A stretch of 61,150 bases of DNA, taken from assembly GCA_948794795.1 (NCBI GenBank), contig CAQGLR010000021.1, positions 1-61,150 of the forward strand. The letters are read 5' to 3'. The stretch is from an uncultured Lachnospiraceae bacterium. GTDB taxonomy: Bacteria; Bacillota; Clostridia; Lachnospirales; Lachnospiraceae. The notes beneath the pieces are model-generated. The model made no database searches. It was not told where the DNA came from and was given only the letters and a program-made list of their open reading frames with translations. Position numbers and translations under genes: made by a program. Position 1 is the stretch's first letter, and every line of letters begins with the position of its first letter. Positions 53,042 through 61,150 of the stretch are shown in pieces.

Positions 53042-53866
53042 TTATGCATTTCCATAAGTAATAATTCTTTCTAATTCTCTCTTTTTTAAGTCAAGTACCG
53101 TCACATAATGTAATATATCAAATATTTCTGGCAATGTCTGCATATATTCCATATGTTCATTCTCCCATGCCGCAATTTCTTCTTCACTTAACGAAGAAGC
53201 ACCTATACCCCTGCATGCCTTTATACGCCCATGCCAGCTTTCACGTGTAAATGTAACAGGACATTCAAATGCCAGTATATTGGCCGGCTCAAATAAATTT
53301 CCACACCATGGTGGTGTATCTGGCTGGTATCTTTTCATATGCCCGCCAGTCCATGACGGATTATATTTTAATACCATCTCCTCACTTGTCCTGGCAATAT
53401 CACTTTCTTCTGGCAGCCATGCCATATAAAGCACACAGAAATGCCCGCCTGGCTTTAACATAAGATGTATACGCGGGATTACCTCACTTATATTAAAATA
53501 CATAAAACACTGGCATGCTGTTATTACATCAAAAGAATTTGCTGGATAATTAATATCTTCTGCTGGTGAAACAATATATTCAATATCCATTCCCGCTTCC
53601 CTGCTTAATTTCCTTGCATACGCAACCTGGTTTTCTGAAATATCAGCTCCTGTCCATTCTGCGCCATATTTATACATATTTCTAGGAAGCACACCTGTAC
53701 CTGTACCAAGGTCAAGCACTTTCTGTCCTTTTATTCCCAAAGAAAGCCCTGCTAACTTATTATAAAACTCTTCTGGGTAAATATCACGGTATTTTGCATA
53801 ATCACTAGAAGCCCTTCCCCAGTCAAATGCCTTTCCATTATCAATATTCTTATTTATTATTTCCAT
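53042..53866 (-). CDS. Class I SAM-dependent methyltransferase
   Basis: A 274-residue protein with the class I methyltransferase fold: motif I VLDLGTGTGVLPRNMYKYG, then WTGADISENQVAYARKL, VITACQCFMYFNI and LKPGGHFCVLYMAW. The C-terminal part (SWTGGHMKRYQPDTPPWCGN, FTRESWHGRIKACRG) resembles small-molecule methyltransferases of the UbiE/BioC kind. Substrate unknown. The start at 53866 has GGGGA 8-9 bases upstream; an ATG three codons earlier touches that site. It overlaps the HdeD-like gene end by 17 bp, suggesting one transcript. Confidence 0.82.
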   Translation of the reverse strand: MEIINKNIDNGKAFDWGRASSDYAKYRDIYPEEFYNKLAGLSLGIKGQKVLDLGTGTGVLPRNMYKYGAEWTGADISENQVAYARKLSREAGMDIEYIVSPAEDINYPANSFDVITACQCFMYFNISEVIPRIHLMLKPGGHFCVLYMAWLPEESDIARTSEEMVLKYNPSWTGGHMKRYQPDTPPWCGNLFEPANILAFECPVTFTRESWHGRIKACRGIGASSLSEEEIAAWENEHMEYMQTLPEIFDILHYVTVLDLKKRELERIITYGNA

Positions 53867-54440
53867 ACATGCCATCCCCTTTACTATCAGGTAAAGTTTC
53901 CTCCTTAACCTGGTTTATAAAAACTAATATAACAAGGTCAATAACAGCCCCAATAATCAATGATACCGCAACAAACCTCCATAAAACTATTGTTGATTTA
54001 AAAGGTTTTAACAATATAATTATTGCAAGTACAACCGAAACTGCTGCCCCAGCCCCAGCCATATACCATTGTTCTTTTTTCATACGGAGCATATCCGCTG
54101 CCCATTGTATCCTCATAATACCTGTAAGCAATATAACTACACCATATACAACTGTAAGAAGCGGAAATGTTGTAATAATCCACTCCCTCTGGAACACACA
54201 AAAAAGCCCCATTAAAACAGCACATATACCCTTTGCAAGCCCTTGTTCTTTCTGGGCATCTAAAGGATCCATACGGAAATACTTAAATATTGTAAATGCA
54301 CCCATCATAAGCAGGACAACACCTGCTGCTGTAATAATCCCTGATGTAAAAACTATTGGGTCTGCCATTAAAAGTACACCAACTATTATTTCGCATACAC
54401 ATAAAACAACTTTTCCAAGAACAGTATTCCATCTTTTCAT
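53850..54440 (-). CDS. HdeD/DUF308-like membrane protein
   Basis: A 196-residue protein with six predicted TM helices arranged as pairs: VVLCVCEIIVGVLLMADPIV, GIITAAGVVLLMMGAFTIFK, GICAVLMGLFCVF, TTFPLLTVVYGVVILLTGIM, MAGAGAAVSVVLAIIILLK and FVAVSLIIGAVIDLVILVFI. This is the HdeD/DUF308 pattern, linked in E. coli to acid stress; its role here is unknown. The start at 54440 has GGGGGA 5-7 bases upstream, in a leader hairpin also found before rbfA. Confidence 0.78.
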   Translation of the reverse strand: MKRWNTVLGKVVLCVCEIIVGVLLMADPIVFTSGIITAAGVVLLMMGAFTIFKYFRMDPLDAQKEQGLAKGICAVLMGLFCVFQREWIITTFPLLTVVYGVVILLTGIMRIQWAADMLRMKKEQWYMAGAGAAVSVVLAIIILLKPFKSTIVLWRFVAVSLIIGAVIDLVILVFINQVKEETLPDSKGDGMYGNNK

Positions 54441-54470
54441 ATAAATCCCCCATGCCGCCTCTGGCAGCCC
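54441..54470 (-). promoter_or_regulatory. Leader hairpin with embedded ribosome binding site (HdeD-like gene)
   Basis: On the minus strand GGGCTGCCAGAGGCGGCATG then GGGGATTTAT leads to the start codon. GCTGCC can pair with GGCGGC with a G-U pair. The block AGAGGCGGCATGGGGGATT is the same as at 39515-39543 upstream of rbfA. Confidence 0.45.
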
Positions 54471-54641
54471 AAATTCCATACATTTTATAACGCCCATACG
54501 TTACTTCTATAAGTTTAACACAGGAATTTTATTTATTCAATAATTACATAAAATGGCAGTAATAATTATTATATTCTATCAAAGACAGAAGCCACACACC
54601 TTTATAGTGCATGGCTTCTGGATATTGTTCTGGTATAAATA

Positions 54642-56702
54642 TTATTTAGCATCAAGAATTTCAATCTTTATAATTGTTGCCCCAGGCTTATTTGAACTAA
54701 ACATAAGCCATTTATTTTCTTTAAGCAGTTCTGTATTTAAAGGAATACATTTGCCAATCCAGTCTGTCTGTGGATTCATTGCACCTTTCCAGTTAGGGCC
54801 GTCTGCTTCTGTTGTATATGCAACCTGCAGGTCTGCATTCTGGCTTACTTCATCACTTGCCATAGTAACTTTAATACAAGGTTTTGTCATTGAAGACCAG
54901 TCTGTATTAGCCCAGAGCTGCCAAAAAGCTGAGTTGGACTGTATATTAAGCCCATCATCACAGCTCTTTAATTCATATCCGCCAGGAATAGCTTCTGAAC
55001 CTTCTGTCCTTGTCCAGCTTCCTTCCCATGTATAAACTGTCTTAAGACCGTCTTCTGGCATATATTCAATAGAAGGTATTCCTGTTGTTTCGGCATTGTC
55101 ACTAATAACTCCTTTAGAACCAGTTACTTTATTGAAAACTTCAGCAATATCTTTATATTTCATTTCACCACTGATACGGTCATACCATATCCCAGTATCC
55201 CACATTACAGGTACAAAACCAGATTTTGCGCCATATGTCATTACCTCTTCAAAAAACTTAGGCACACCATCTTTGCTTGCATTGCATACGCCGTATTCAC
55301 CAATAATTACGCCATAGCCCTGTTCTGTAAACTTAGACATTTTGGCAAGTGTATTGCGGAGTGTCCTTATCTCAGCATTAGTACCCCATGTATCTGCATA
55401 ACCCCATGAATTTGTTGCAGATTCTGCGATACAGTATACGCTTGGGTCATAATAATGTACAGAAACACTTAACTTTGTATTACCATTTTCTGTAACTGTA
55501 TCTTTTGGCATTATAAACCTGTCATCACATGTTTTATCAATATTTGTGTCAAAACCTGCAATAAGAAGATACCTGTATTTATTATTTCCGCCTGTAGAAC
55601 GCACAATATCAACAAATTTCTGGTTAATCTGGTTTGTTACCTGGTACTGCTCATCTGTTGTAAGAGTACCAGTTTTTTTATTGGCATCCTGTTTAACCCA
55701 GTTATCATTAAGCCTTTCACCAAGCTCTTCATTGGCAGATTCAAAAACCAGGCGGTCAGAATACTCTTTATAACGGTTTGCAATCTGTGTCCAGAATGAT
55801 TCAAACCTTGCCCATGCCTGCTCACGCACGCTGGCATCTGCATCACCAAACTGTCCCCACCAGTCGCTGTCATAATGTATATTTACAATAGCATACATTC
55901 CATTATTTAATACATAATTAATAATTTCTTCTACGCGGTTAAAATAATCATTATTAATTGTATATTTTCCATCACTTGACATCATATTAGACCATGCTAC
56001 AGGAATACGTACTGTATTAACTCCATAAGAATGTATTCCATCTATTGTCTTCTGTGTAGTTTCTGGTGCTCCCCAGAACTTTTCAAAATCCTTTGCAGTA
56101 TATGTATCTGGAAGTTCTTTTCCACATGATTCCATTGTATTTCCAAGGTTCCAGCCCTGTCCCATGAAATTCATATATTCTGCTGAAGTCCAGTTCTTCC
56201 TCATAAGCCCGTTGTCCTTTGTTGTAATTCCATTAGCAGACTTATGTTCTGTTGTAAGGTTTGTAGTTTCTGTGTCTGTTGGTGCAGTTGTAACTGTACT
56301 TGCATCTGGTTCTGGTGCTGGTGTCTTAGCAGGTACAGGTGTCTGTGCATCTGCGCTTGCTTTCACTGTAACTTTAACCACAAGTTTCTTTGTAGTTTTC
56401 TTCTTGCCAGTTTTATATACAACCTTTGCAGTTACAGTTGTATTTCCTTCTTTTACAGCAGTAATTTTACCGCTTTTACTTACCTTGGCAATCCCTGTGT
56501 CTTTGGAAGACCATGTTATTTTGCTTCCACTTGGGGCATTTTTAACTTTTACAGTTTTAGAACTGCCAGCATCCAGTGTCACCTTAGAAACACTAAGCTT
56601 TAACTTTGCAGCAGCGTCTGCCATGCCTGGCACTATACTAGCTGACAAAAGCAAAGCAAACACCAGGGTCCATGCCCAAAAATATTTTCCTGCTTTTTTC
56701 AT
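54642..56702 (-). CDS. Secreted GH5 endoglucanase with Ig-like domain
   Basis: A 686-residue exported glycoside hydrolase. Signal peptide at 1-32 (MKKAGKYFWAWTLVFALLLS, cleavage after MADA/A). A Big_2-type Ig-like domain (35-115; KVTLDAGSSKTVKVKNAPSG). A Thr/Pro-rich linker (120-155). A GH5 catalytic domain (about 165-560): GWNLGNTMES, VNTVRIPVAW, the acid/base Glu in FESANEELG, HYYDPS, and the nucleophile Glu in VIIGEYGV. A C-terminal domain (580-686) likely binds carbohydrate. Beta-1,4-glucan or mixed-linkage glucan is the likely substrate. The start at 56702 follows GAGGT. Monocistronic; no LPXTG anchor. Confidence 0.9.
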   Translation of the reverse strand: MKKAGKYFWAWTLVFALLLSASIVPGMADAAAKLKLSVSKVTLDAGSSKTVKVKNAPSGSKITWSSKDTGIAKVSKSGKITAVKEGNTTVTAKVVYKTGKKKTTKKLVVKVTVKASADAQTPVPAKTPAPEPDASTVTTAPTDTETTNLTTEHKSANGITTKDNGLMRKNWTSAEYMNFMGQGWNLGNTMESCGKELPDTYTAKDFEKFWGAPETTQKTIDGIHSYGVNTVRIPVAWSNMMSSDGKYTINNDYFNRVEEIINYVLNNGMYAIVNIHYDSDWWGQFGDADASVREQAWARFESFWTQIANRYKEYSDRLVFESANEELGERLNDNWVKQDANKKTGTLTTDEQYQVTNQINQKFVDIVRSTGGNNKYRYLLIAGFDTNIDKTCDDRFIMPKDTVTENGNTKLSVSVHYYDPSVYCIAESATNSWGYADTWGTNAEIRTLRNTLAKMSKFTEQGYGVIIGEYGVCNASKDGVPKFFEEVMTYGAKSGFVPVMWDTGIWYDRISGEMKYKDIAEVFNKVTGSKGVISDNAETTGIPSIEYMPEDGLKTVYTWEGSWTRTEGSEAIPGGYELKSCDDGLNIQSNSAFWQLWANTDWSSMTKPCIKVTMASDEVSQNADLQVAYTTEADGPNWKGAMNPQTDWIGKCIPLNTELLKENKWLMFSSNKPGATIIKIEILDAK

Positions 56703-56901
56703 AAATAACCTCATTTCTGTGCTGCTTTTATAATAACAGGCATGTACCAGCAGCACATAAGCACAGGCCTGCTTTTATAAAACTTACTTTTTTAAGATAT
56801 GGTATATTATACATTTTCTAATATTTTCAAGTCAACACAATTTTCCTTGCATTATTACTATAATTTTTCTAGGTAGAAGAAATGGGTTATAAAACCAGAT
56901 G

Positions 56902-58608
56902 TCAAAGTATACCCCTGTATCTGTCCAGGCATGCAAAAATATCCTGCCTGCGTACTTGTGCCATTGAAACTGGAAGATATGAGCCAGGACACAAAACTTC
57001 CATGCCATTTTCCTGTATCTTTGAATAAATACTATCCACTGCCTGGACGGCATCTGTCCCTTTAATTTCCATCTGCTCTATAAGTGCTTTTAAACAGTAA
57101 GAAAGTGTTGTAACCTGTTCATAATCTACAATCTGTTCCACATATTTTAAATCAACATTTTCTTTACCAATAGAAAAACTATCCATGCCAAACTGTTTAA
57201 TCTTAATCTGTCCTCTTTTCCTGTCTGCCTTTTTTATCTTAAGTATGCGCTCTTTTCCATTAAAAAGCACCTCTGCCGGCACTGGTACTTTGCCTTGGTA
57301 TTCTTCTGTCCTTTTACTGGTTACTTCCCTCACCCTGTCTGTTATATCAAATGTATGGTAATTATCCATCTGCAGCACTTTGTCTGCAATATAAAAATAT
57401 GAGCCAGAACTTCCTGCCACAAGGACTACAGATATCCCATGTTTCTCATATAGTTCCCTTGCCTGCAATGTAAACGGGGTAATTGGCTCATGCTCACCTG
57501 AAACTACTTCCTGCATAAGTGAATCCCGCACCATAAAATTTGTTGCACACGTGTCTTCATCAATTAAAAGTAATCCTGCACCTGCCTGTACAGCTTCTGC
57601 AACATTTGCAGCCTGGGAAGTTGAGCCGCTGGCATCTTCTGTAGAGAAATCTGTTGTATCTTTGCCATTTGGCAGGTTATTAATAAACGGTGAAATATCC
57701 ACATGTGATACCGCCCTGCCATCCTCTGCCCTTATCTTAACTGCTGTATCTGCTGTAACAACATATTCCCTTCCATCTCCTTCAATATGCTGGTAAATGC
57801 CTTGTTCCAGTGCTTTCAGCAGTGTAGACTTTCCATGGTAGCCTCCGCCTACAACCAGCGTTATTCCTTTAGGAATTCCCATTCCACGGAGCTTGCCCTT
57901 ATATGGAAGTTCTATTTCCACTTCCATGCTCTCTGGTGACTGGAATACTACAGCATTTTTCATAGGTTTCTGCGAAACACCGCTTTCTCTTGGAAGGACT
58001 GCCCCATTTGCTACAAACGCTACAAGCCCTCTTTTTCCAAGTTCTTCCCTTAATACATGCTGGTCTTCTGCCAGTTCTATTCTTTTCCTTGTTCCAAGTA
58101 CATCAAGGTTCTTATAATAAAGTGATTTCTTCACAATCTCTGGCAGGTAGCCAAAAAGAATTTTCCTGAGCGCAGGGGAATTAATAGTTCTTCCATATGC
58201 AGGAAAACCTGCTTCAAAACGTACAAGCACACTGCCATCCGTTATCCTGCAGGCTGTTCTCCCAAGCACTTCCTGGCCGCACCTGCTGGTACTTATAAGA
58301 CCGCTCTTTCCAGAACCTTCCGCCTGGAATGTATATTTTGATATAGCTTTTCCAAACAGCCTTAAAAGATAATCCTCAAGAGCTGTTTTCTTATAACCTG
58401 TATTATAGTATTCCTCTGGAAAACCTGCCTGTGCCTTGTCCACCTGTATACTTAACTTAGAAGGTGCTGCAAAAGGGTCTCCCTGTACATGGTCAATACC
58501 AAGTATATAACCTGGGAACTGGTAATTTCCTTTTAAGCTTTTATATGCAGGATATCCTTTTTTATTAATACTTGTCAAAAGTTTATCTAATTCCACTGAT
58601 GATTTCAA
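56902..58608 (-). CDS. Predicted ABC-class ATPase (PF09818-like)
   Basis: A 568-residue soluble protein of a family known only as predicted ATPases of the ABC class. Walker A is GGGYHGKSTLLKALEQGIYQ (near 258-277), Walker B is GLLLIDEDTCATNFM (near 345), and VLVAGSSGSYFYIADKVLQM is the H-loop-like region. The N-terminal half has FPGYILGIDHVQGDPFAAPS and SRCGQEVLGRTACRI. No transmembrane partner is near, so it is not a transporter; an RNA- or nucleotide-related role is only a guess. The start is a TTG at 58608 with GGAG at 7 bases. Confidence 0.85.
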   Translation of the reverse strand: MKSSVELDKLLTSINKKGYPAYKSLKGNYQFPGYILGIDHVQGDPFAAPSKLSIQVDKAQAGFPEEYYNTGYKKTALEDYLLRLFGKAISKYTFQAEGSGKSGLISTSRCGQEVLGRTACRITDGSVLVRFEAGFPAYGRTINSPALRKILFGYLPEIVKKSLYYKNLDVLGTRKRIELAEDQHVLREELGKRGLVAFVANGAVLPRESGVSQKPMKNAVVFQSPESMEVEIELPYKGKLRGMGIPKGITLVVGGGYHGKSTLLKALEQGIYQHIEGDGREYVVTADTAVKIRAEDGRAVSHVDISPFINNLPNGKDTTDFSTEDASGSTSQAANVAEAVQAGAGLLLIDEDTCATNFMVRDSLMQEVVSGEHEPITPFTLQARELYEKHGISVVLVAGSSGSYFYIADKVLQMDNYHTFDITDRVREVTSKRTEEYQGKVPVPAEVLFNGKERILKIKKADRKRGQIKIKQFGMDSFSIGKENVDLKYVEQIVDYEQVTTLSYCLKALIEQMEIKGTDAVQAVDSIYSKIQENGMEVLCPGSYLPVSMAQVRRQDIFACLDRYRGIL

Positions 58609-58769
58609 AATTTATCTCCTTATAATTTAACCAGGCAGTTTCCTTACCTCTAAGCAAGGCCAACTGCCTGTATTCTATATATTATTAAAATTGTTACAAC
58701 CAGCTTTTGCTTGTCTGGCTTCCGGGGTTTTAACCACCTTAGCAATAACAAAACTATAATAATCCATAT

Positions 58770-59297
58770 CTAACACATCTCTGGTTCTGGATACTCTGTA
58801 CCAAATGTTTCTGCTGTAACTTTAATAATCTTCTGTTCTTCCTTTGGCATATCTGCACCATTAGTTTTTGTTTCTGCTATTGCATTAACAACATCCATCC
58901 CCTCTGTTACCATTCCAAATGCTGCATATGAACCATCAAGGTGGGGAGCATCTTTATGCATAATAAAAAACTGTGAACCAGCAGAATCAGGCATTGCAGA
59001 ACGTGCCATTGAAAGTACGCCTTCTGTGTGTTTCAGGTTATTTTCAAAACCATTCTGCGCAAACTCACCTTTAATTGAATATCCAGGACCACCCATTCCA
59101 GTTCCTTCTGGGTCACCTCCCTGTATCATAAAGCCTTTGATTACCCTGTGGAATATAAGACCATTATAAAAGCCTTTATTTACCAGTGAAAGAAAGTTAT
59201 TCACTGTATTAGGCGCTACATCAGGATATAACTCTGCCTTAATTGTCCCTGCTGATGTTTCAAATGTTACTACTGGATTATTTGTATTCTGTTCCAT
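58770..59297 (-). CDS. Cyclophilin-type peptidyl-prolyl isomerase
   Basis: A 175-residue cytoplasmic cyclophilin that isomerises prolyl peptide bonds. FHRVIKGFMIQGGDPEGTGM holds the catalytic Arg and Gln, GVLSMARSAMPDSAGSQFFI the second catalytic block, and LDGSYAAFGMVTEGMDVVNA the C-terminal block. No signal peptide. GGAG precedes the ATG. It lies about 160 bp downstream of the ATPase on the same strand. The leader region before it (59325-59375) has a GGGCAG/CTGCCC hairpin. Confidence 0.94.
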   Translation of the reverse strand: MEQNTNNPVVTFETSAGTIKAELYPDVAPNTVNNFLSLVNKGFYNGLIFHRVIKGFMIQGGDPEGTGMGGPGYSIKGEFAQNGFENNLKHTEGVLSMARSAMPDSAGSQFFIMHKDAPHLDGSYAAFGMVTEGMDVVNAIAETKTNGADMPKEEQKIIKVTAETFGTEYPEPEMC

Positions 59298-59448
59298 AAT
59301 ATTCTCCTTTCAAATACGCAGATTACAGGGCAGCAAGGATTATGCCTGGGACATTTTCCTCTCTGCCCTGTTTTTACAATATCCGCCAATGTTTGTTCCA
59401 CACTGATTATACATAAAGTGTGGCTAATCCGCAACCCCTGCCGGTCTG

Positions 59449-59700
59449 GGTTTCCTCATTTTTTTAGTACACAAGTATTTTGGCTCTGGCAAGTTCCAAA
59501 ATTTTACCAACAAAAAGCCATGTGCAACATGGCTTTGCACGCATTCCGCTTGGATGGGATACACAGTGGTGCATAAAATCTGAAAGAACCAGATTTAAGC
59601 ACCAGCGCCCCCATAACAGCTGCTTTTTGGTAAAACATTTGGAACTTGCCAGAGAAATATAATCTTTGTATAAATTTAAAAAATGAGAAAACTCAAACTG
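59449..59700 (+). repeat. R1 palindromic repeat, full copy
   Basis: Outer repeats TTTCCTCATTTTTTTAGTAC (59450) and AAAATGAGAAAACTCAAACT (to 59700), inner repeats TTGGCTCTGGCAAGTTCC and GGAACTTGCCAGAGAAATAT. It carries the AAAGCCATG/CATGGCTTT sub-hairpin found also at 19.1 kb. It fills most of the gap between the cyclophilin and the DUF3298-like gene. Confidence 0.88.
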
Positions 59701-59752
59701 CTGGGCAATAGACTGGCATATTTTTTTGTATAAAATTCTATAAATAATGTTT

Positions 59753-60547
59753 CTATTTATATTTGCCTTTTACTGTAAAAATATCAAAGTCTGGACCATG
59801 GTTTAATTCATAACTTCCATAACATATGTATACAGTTCCTTCCTCAAAATAAAAATTATATTTTTTTGTATTTTTTATAATTTTATAAGCCGCATTATCG
59901 TCTTTGCAGTATTTTTCTGCTGCTTTTAATATCTTTGCTTTTGCATTTCCAGTTATAACATCCTTAACTAACAGTTCTTTTCCCGTTTCCAGGTTATAAT
60001 TAAGCCCATAATAGTGTCTATTAGTAACACCACCTGCATACCACCATTCTGACATATGGAAGCTTACAATATTGTCTTTATTATATGATATATCACAAAA
60101 TGTTGTCCAATAATATTGTTCTGTATCTTCATAAAACCGGTTGTGTTTTATAGCATCTTTTGTATATTCTTTAATGCTTTTTGCATTTCCAGACTTAAAA
60201 TATTGCATGCTTTTCTTTTTAATCTGCTTATTAATCCTGGTAACAGAAGGTAATGTACTTATAAACTGTGGATACTGGAAAGATACTATACCCCTGGTAT
60301 TTCCACTTTCATCTTTATATTCTTTTTTATCTTCTTTTATTTCATAACCAATTACCAAAGCACCATTTCTAACTTCCATATCCTGCATAATTTTATTATT
60401 ATTTATACCATCATGTTCAACTTGTCCATATATAGCAGATGACATGCATGTCCTGGCTAAAACATTTTGTGGAATAGCAAGTGCAAATACTGGCAATACC
60501 ATACACAAAAATAAAACATTCGTTACATATCTCTTAAACCGTACCAT
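59753..60547 (-). CDS. Exported DUF3298/DUF4163-like protein
   Basis: A 264-residue protein with a signal peptide (about 1-31; VTNVLFLCMVLPVFALAIPQ, NVLA/R). Residues 60-150 fit a DUF4163-like domain (ALVIGYEIKEDKKEYKDESG, FQYPQFISTLPSVTRINKQI), and 155-260 a DUF3298-like domain (MSEWWYAGGVTNRHYYGLNY, LETGKELLVKDVI). Such domains occur in RsiV-type anti-sigma factors and PdaC-like enzymes; no sigma factor or deacetylase domain is here. Function unknown. Confidence 0.75.
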   Translation of the reverse strand: MVRFKRYVTNVLFLCMVLPVFALAIPQNVLARTCMSSAIYGQVEHDGINNNKIMQDMEVRNGALVIGYEIKEDKKEYKDESGNTRGIVSFQYPQFISTLPSVTRINKQIKKKSMQYFKSGNAKSIKEYTKDAIKHNRFYEDTEQYYWTTFCDISYNKDNIVSFHMSEWWYAGGVTNRHYYGLNYNLETGKELLVKDVITGNAKAKILKAAEKYCKDDNAAYKIIKNTKKYNFYFEEGTVYICYGSYELNHGPDFDIFTVKGKYK

Positions 60548-60765
60548 AATTATACCTCTTTTTTTTATGTACTCTCTAAATTTTATAATATTATAACTTG
60601 TACACTATATATAAATAATTTTGTTATTATATTAACACAAAATAATATTCTTTTGTTATAATTTACCCCTGTTTAAAACTTTTTTAAGAAAATAAATATT
60701 TTAAACAAAACAAAAATAATAACCTTATATAGTACCAAAGAATATTTTGAAATTAATTTTAAACC

Positions 60766-60893
60766 ATTACTGGCAGATTCCAAATATTTTACCAAAAAAC
60801 AGCTGTTATGGGGACGCTAGTGTTAAGTCCTGTATTAAATGTTCCACAGAAACATTAAGATTTTATGCACCACCCAGTATCCCATCTAAGCGC
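60766..60893 (-). repeat. R1 repeat, half copy next to E2
   Basis: CTGGCAGATTCCAAATATTT to GGGGACGCTAG, a GTTCCACAGAAAC hairpin and CCATCTAAGCGCAA match R1 in reverse orientation, then the copy breaks off at E2. This mirrors the half copy at 19433-19566. Confidence 0.78.
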
Positions 60894-61029
60894 AATGACA
60901 TGATGCTGGGGTCAAAAGCTTTTTTATACCAAATTGTATACAATATATAGTGGTTTGATTATATTTTTGCTACATAATATAGGCACCTTTTGAGTAGAAA
61001 TAACATTTTGACCTCGGCATCATGTCATT
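60894..61029 (-). repeat. E2 element, copy 2
   Basis: Terminal inverted repeats AATGACATGATGCTGGGGTC (60894) and the complementary GACCTCGGCATCATGTCATT (to 61029). The interior shares TTTTTATACCAAATTGTATA, ATATATAGTGG and CTACATAATATAGGC with the copy at 19305. It is somewhat longer in its matching ends than copy 1. Confidence 0.78.
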
Positions 61030-61150
61030 TAGTTAAGCAAAACCTAATAAATTAAAGGACTTATGGATGTTTGAAAATTAAAATTCCACAAAGAGTATAT
61101 TACTCTGGCAAATTCCAAATGTTTTACCATAAAGCAGCTGTTTGGGGGCG
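61030..61150 (-). repeat. L linker remainder and R1 copy running off the window
   Basis: AGTTAAGCAAAACCTAATAA is the L linker, followed by ATGTTTGAAAATTAAAATTC and CTCTGGCAAATTCCAAATGT, the start of a reverse-oriented R1 copy cut at the window end. The remainder of the 603-bp gap (60548-60765) is AT-rich upstream sequence of the DUF3298-like gene without other features. Confidence 0.85.

Noticed and set aside
59325..59375. Terminator for the DUF3298-like gene
   Set aside because: The GGGCAG/CTGCCC hairpin has its U-run only on the plus strand, where no gene ends, so it was not listed as a terminator.
8330..61150. CRISPR array or phage attachment repeats as explanation of the recurrent sequences
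   Set aside because: R1 copies are about 250 bp, palindromic, far apart and in both orientations, with no regular short repeat-spacer pattern and no cas or integrase genes.

Overview
The window looks like a chromosomal segment of a low-GC, Gram-positive clostridium, most likely a member of the Lachnospiraceae. The evidence is purine-rich GGAGG-type ribosome binding sites, consensus TTGACA/TATAAT promoters, the Firmicutes operon order rimP-nusA-ylxR-ylxQ-infB-rbfA-nrnA-truB-ribF, the acpS-nnr-alr-mazF cluster, frequent ATA codons, and ROK kinases and a GH5 glycanase typical of gut polysaccharide users. The species is not identified. Almost every gene up to about 48.4 kb except the first lies on the minus strand.

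Layout. 0.2-8.2 kb: a UAP-type nucleotide-sugar pyrophosphorylase, a ROK glucokinase, a pyrC-pyrF-pyrK-pyrD pyrimidine operon, a Nudix-like protein and asd. 8.3-9.1 kb: interspersed repeats and a gene remnant. 9.2-10.5 kb: a TnpB-only IS200/IS605-type element that truncates a gene. 10.5-16.7 kb: four paralogous helical-repeat proteins, the last truncated by the IS, around a divergent Hsp90-family chaperone. 16.7-22.2 kb: rlmH, mazF without an antitoxin, alr, nnrE/nnrD, acpS. 22.8-28.4 kb: a four-gene operon resembling the uncharacterised Salmonella STM4011-STM4015 set (acidic LRR protein, ATP-grasp enzyme, sulfatase-like/radical SAM fusion, radical SAM/HAD fusion). 28.6-32.5 kb: a membrane protein, rpsU, alaS. 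33.1-35.8 kb: a decaying BlaR/BlaI-like pair, each with one in-frame TAA, and a stand-alone radical SAM protein. 36.2-45.0 kb: the ribF-to-rimP transcription/translation operon. 45.2-53.0 kb: a chemoreceptor, a second ROK kinase, then the plus-strand genes ybjQ-like, NADAR and a hybrid histidine kinase. 53.0-60.5 kb: a methyltransferase, an HdeD-like membrane protein, a secreted GH5 glycanase, a PF09818-type ATPase, a cyclophilin and a DUF3298-like exported protein.

A family of 250-bp palindromic, MITE-like repeats (called R1 here) occurs at about ten intergenic positions, including both edges of the window. A second small inverted-repeat element (E2) is joined to R1 copies in the same arrangement at 19.3 kb and 60.9 kb.

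The best candidates for undescribed biology are the fused STM4011-4015-like modification system, the Hsp90/helical-repeat array, the modular R1/E2 repeats, and the twin in-frame stop codons in the BlaI/BlaR-like pair. All assignments were made by reading the sequence; no database search was run.
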